Shown here: positions 5,838-7,337 of the stretch, piece after piece
Numbering within the stretch: the first letter of the stretch is position 1
How the letters are laid out: the number at the start of each line of letters is the position of its first letter
NCBI GenBank assembly: GCA_039810245.1
Contig: JBDHWQ010000050.1
Coordinates: 1-7,337 of the forward strand
Length of the DNA stretch: 7,337 nucleotides
Origin: CALDSL01 sp039810245
GTDB lineage: Bacteria > Chloroflexota > Anaerolineae > Anaerolineales > Anaerolineaceae
Reading direction: 5' to 3'
Notes under the pieces: model-generated
Told to the model about the DNA's origin: nothing
The model's input: the letters and a program-made list of their open reading frames with translations, nothing else
Database searches by the model: none
Position numbers and translations under genes: made by a program

Positions 5838-6461
5838 TTGGATTATTCGACACTGGATGACCCGGCGCTGCTGGCCTGTATCGCTGGGCTTTACGGCCTG
5901 TCCTCGGGGAACACTGCTCTGAATGAAGCCGTCGGTGTGTTGTATGATCGCTACGGCCGCCTGGTATACAGCGTGGCGCTGAACGTGGTGGGCGATGCGC
6001 AGACGGCTGAAGAGATTACCCAGGATGTATTCCTGCGCGCCTGCGAGGGGGCAGCCGGTTACCGGCCTGGCCTGGCCCGCGTCGGTTCCTGGCTGGCCAG
6101 TATCGCCCGATACCGCGCCATTGATGAGCTGCGCCGCCGCTCGGCGCGCGCTGAAGTCGCGCGTGTAGATTGGCCGGAAGATATCGGTGAAGAACATGCT
6201 GCGGGGATGCCCCTGGCAGACGGCCCGGAAAGCGAGGTTGAAGAGCGCCTGGCAGGCCGCCGCCTGCGCGCAAGCGTGGCCGGGCTGCCCCGCGATCAGC
6301 GCCAGGCGGTGTGGCTGGCCTTTTTCCAGGGGTTGACCCAGGACGAAATTGCCGAACGGCTGAACCAACCATTAGGCACGATCAAATCGCGAATCCGGCT
6401 CGCGATGCACAAATTGCGCGGATCATTGGAAGCTGCCGAAGGCACGGACCGGGATGGTTGA
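5838..6461 (+). CDS. ECF (extracytoplasmic function) RNA polymerase sigma factor, SigK/RskA-partner type
   Basis: 207 residues. The sigma-2 region spans about 34-101: LYDRYGRLVYSVALNVVGDA, then the hallmark AEEITQDVFLRACE (57-70) and SWLASIARYRAIDELRRR (84-101) of the -10 recognition region. A variable acidic linker (about 102-136) precedes sigma-4 at about 140-195. Sigma-4 contains LPRDQRQAVWLAFFQGLTQDEIAERLNQPLGTIKSRI, the helix-turn-helix that reads the -35 box. There is no sigma-3 domain, as expected for ECF factors. It directs RNA polymerase to a small regulon and is normally held at the membrane by its anti-sigma factor. The downstream RskA-like gene is the obvious partner. Translation starts at TTG. 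Transcription is probably separate from the lipoprotein gene because of the terminator between them. Confidence 0.93.
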   Translation: MDYSTLDDPALLACIAGLYGLSSGNTALNEAVGVLYDRYGRLVYSVALNVVGDAQTAEEITQDVFLRACEGAAGYRPGLARVGSWLASIARYRAIDELRRRSARAEVARVDWPEDIGEEHAAGMPLADGPESEVEERLAGRRLRASVAGLPRDQRQAVWLAFFQGLTQDEIAERLNQPLGTIKSRIRLAMHKLRGSLEAAEGTDRDG

Positions 6462-6473
6462 AGGCATAAAAAG

Positions 6474-6499
6474 TGATCCAACCGCACCGCGGATACGTA
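6474..6499 (+). promoter_or_regulatory. Candidate ECF-sigma promoter of the anti-sigma gene (TGATCC-N16-CGTA)
   Basis: TGATCC (6474-6479), 16 nt, CGTA (6496-6499), with A-rich sequence before the -35 part. It begins 13 nt after the ECF stop codon and is the second copy of the element found at 4322-4347. CGTATAAAA also contains a TATAAA, so sigma-70 recognition cannot be excluded. Initiation near 6507 would give a leader of about 70 nt to GTG 6577. Confidence 0.6.
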
Positions 6500-6564
6500 T
6501 AAAAGGATAGAGTGGATTGTGCCGGCGGCCGGCTCTGAACAAGAGCGTAAGCTGGCCGTGGGAG

Positions 6565-6569
6565 AAGGA
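6565..6569 (+). promoter_or_regulatory. Ribosome binding site that decides a GTG start for the anti-sigma gene
   Basis: AAGGA, within GGAGAAGGA, lies 7 nt before GTG 6577. The in-frame ATG at 6592 has only weak GGTGG/GGAAG upstream. The GTG start adds VEADS (read MEADS) to the protein. Confidence 0.6.
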
Positions 6570-6576
6570 ATCTCTG

Positions 6577-7337
6577 GTGGAAGCTGATAGCATGGAAAAC
6601 GCGCATGTAATCGAAAGCCTGCCGTCTTATGTCCTGGGCGATCTGCAAGGCGATGAACTGCTGCGGGTGGCGCGCCACCTGCCCGGCTGCGCTGAATGCC
6701 GCGCAGCGCTGTTGGCTTACTGGCACGCGGTGGACGAACTGCCTCAGGCACTGCCGCTGCACGCGCCACCGGCCGATCTGCGCGCGCGAGTTGTGACGCA
6801 CGTCGGCGCCGCCTCCATCCGGGCGGCAAGCTCCGCGACCCAGCGCGCTACGCATACCGCCCACGAACAGACCCCACGCCCACCATCCCTGCCTGCTCGA
6901 CCCGCAATGCAGGAACGGCCGCGCTCGCCGGCGAGCCGGTCCGGCATTCCGAACAAGGCATTCTGGAGAAGCACTGCCCTGGCCGGGCTGGCGCTGCTGG
7001 CCGTGCTGCTGATCATTGCTGCCAGCACATTCTTCTTGCGTCCATCCACTCCTGCCGCGCCGGTACGCATGGTCACCCTGGCAGGCGATCAAACCAGCCC
7101 CAACACGGTTGGCTATCTGATCGTCTTTCCAGGCGATACCAACGGCTCACTTACCGTCGACCATGCCCCCGTACCACCCCCGGGCTACCAGTACCAGGCC
7201 TGGCTCATCCTGGATGGCAAGCGCGTCAGCGGCGGTGTCTTTTCGGTGAACACGGATGGCTATGGCGTGCTGCAGATCACCTCGGATCGCCCGCTCGACC
7301 AATACGACAGCCTGGGCGTTACCCTGGAACCGGCCGG
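6577..7337 (+). CDS. RskA-like transmembrane anti-sigma factor with zinc-finger (ZAS) N-terminus, cut by right edge
   Basis: 253 codons are visible and open at the edge. The cytoplasmic N-terminus has the anti-sigma zinc-binding motif HLPGCAEC (His34, Cys38, Cys41; Hx3CxxC) after a helix beginning IESLPSYVLGDL, the typical sigma-binding fold. A low-complexity Ala/Pro/Arg linker (about 78-127) leads to one transmembrane helix (about 133-153, ALAGLALLAVLLIIAASTFF). The extracytoplasmic part (165-253) is an RskA C-terminal domain: NTVGYLIVFPGDTNGSLTVD, then YQYQAWLILDGKRVSGGVFSV and LGVTLEPA near the end. RskA-type factors bind their ECF sigma and release it after regulated proteolysis. Only about 10-20 C-terminal residues are probably missing. 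The gene follows the ECF gene by 115 nt and appears to have its own ECF-like promoter. Confidence 0.9.
   Translation, partial: MEADSMENAHVIESLPSYVLGDLQGDELLRVARHLPGCAECRAALLAYWHAVDELPQALPLHAPPADLRARVVTHVGAASIRAASSATQRATHTAHEQTPRPPSLPARPAMQERPRSPASRSGIPNKAFWRSTALAGLALLAVLLIIAASTFFLRPSTPAAPVRMVTLAGDQTSPNTVGYLIVFPGDTNGSLTVDHAPVPPPGYQYQAWLILDGKRVSGGVFSVNTDGYGVLQITSDRPLDQYDSLGVTLEPA

Noticed and set aside
5782..5922. Possible 46-residue upstream frame starting TTG 5782, overlapping the ECF gene out of frame, after a GAGGAG sequence
   Set aside because: If the TATAAT at 5762-5767 is used, transcription would begin at about 5774, inside the GAGGAG (5771-5776), removing most of the ribosome site. 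The peptide has no recognisable feature.
5032..6368. Minus-strand open frames (5032-5724 and 5595-6368) across the lipoprotein and ECF genes
   Set aside because: One of them crosses the strong terminator and both genes. Their repeated segments simply mirror the lipoprotein repeats. No domain or good ribosome site is seen.
6296..7092. Minus-strand open frames opposite the anti-sigma gene (6296-6829 and 6382-7092)
   Set aside because: The plus strand in this region has an unmistakable zinc-finger, TM and RskA organisation. The antisense products lack any recognisable feature.

Overview
The window is GC-rich, gene-dense bacterial chromosome with seven complete genes and one cut off at each edge. 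There is no phylogenetic marker gene. Several toastrack/LiaF-like membrane proteins, a COG4315 repeat lipoprotein, a SIMPL-domain lipoprotein, and an ECF sigma factor paired with an RskA-type anti-sigma factor together suggest a Chloroflexota (Anaerolineae-like) or similar high-GC lineage. That assignment is inference. I see no RNA gene, insertion sequence, CRISPR array or phage gene. No gene-free stretch exceeds 300 bases; the longest is 4112-4389, and it is rich in regulatory sites.

Layout. On the left edge, minus strand, is the N-terminal part of a SIMPL/DUF541 lipoprotein (1-354). Divergent from it is a NimA/pyridoxamine-phosphate-oxidase-like flavoprotein gene (484-972), closed by a 12-bp hairpin that probably also ends transcription arriving from the right. 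A minus-strand operon follows, transcribed from 4111 down to 1024. It encodes a two-TM toastrack protein, a polytopic membrane protein built of three internal repeats, a PspC-domain protein and a five-TM LiaF-like toastrack protein. This is a Psp/Lia-type envelope-stress cluster without PspA or a two-component system in view. Divergent from it is a triple-repeat COG4315 lipoprotein (4390-5691) ending in a strong terminator, followed by an ECF sigma factor (TTG start, 5838-6461) and an RskA-like membrane anti-sigma factor (GTG start, 6577 to the right edge).

The most interesting signal is a shared promoter-like element, TGATCC-N16-CGTA. It occurs with identical spacing just upstream of the repeat lipoprotein (4322-4347) and in the gap before the anti-sigma gene (6474-6499). 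Its architecture is that of an ECF-type promoter (the SigW consensus is TGAAAC-N16-CGTA). This suggests a self-contained circuit in which the ECF factor activates the lipoprotein and its own anti-sigma factor. The gene arrangement resembles the SigK-RskA-Mpt83 system of mycobacteria, with a COG4315 lipoprotein in place of the fasciclin lipoprotein. A second, different ECF-like element (GGGAAC-N16-CGTC) lies upstream of the SIMPL lipoprotein. The intergenic region between the toastrack operon and the repeat lipoprotein carries back-to-back sigma-70-like promoters with a tandem CAAAGAT repeat between their -35 boxes. Taken together, the window looks like an envelope-stress neighbourhood.
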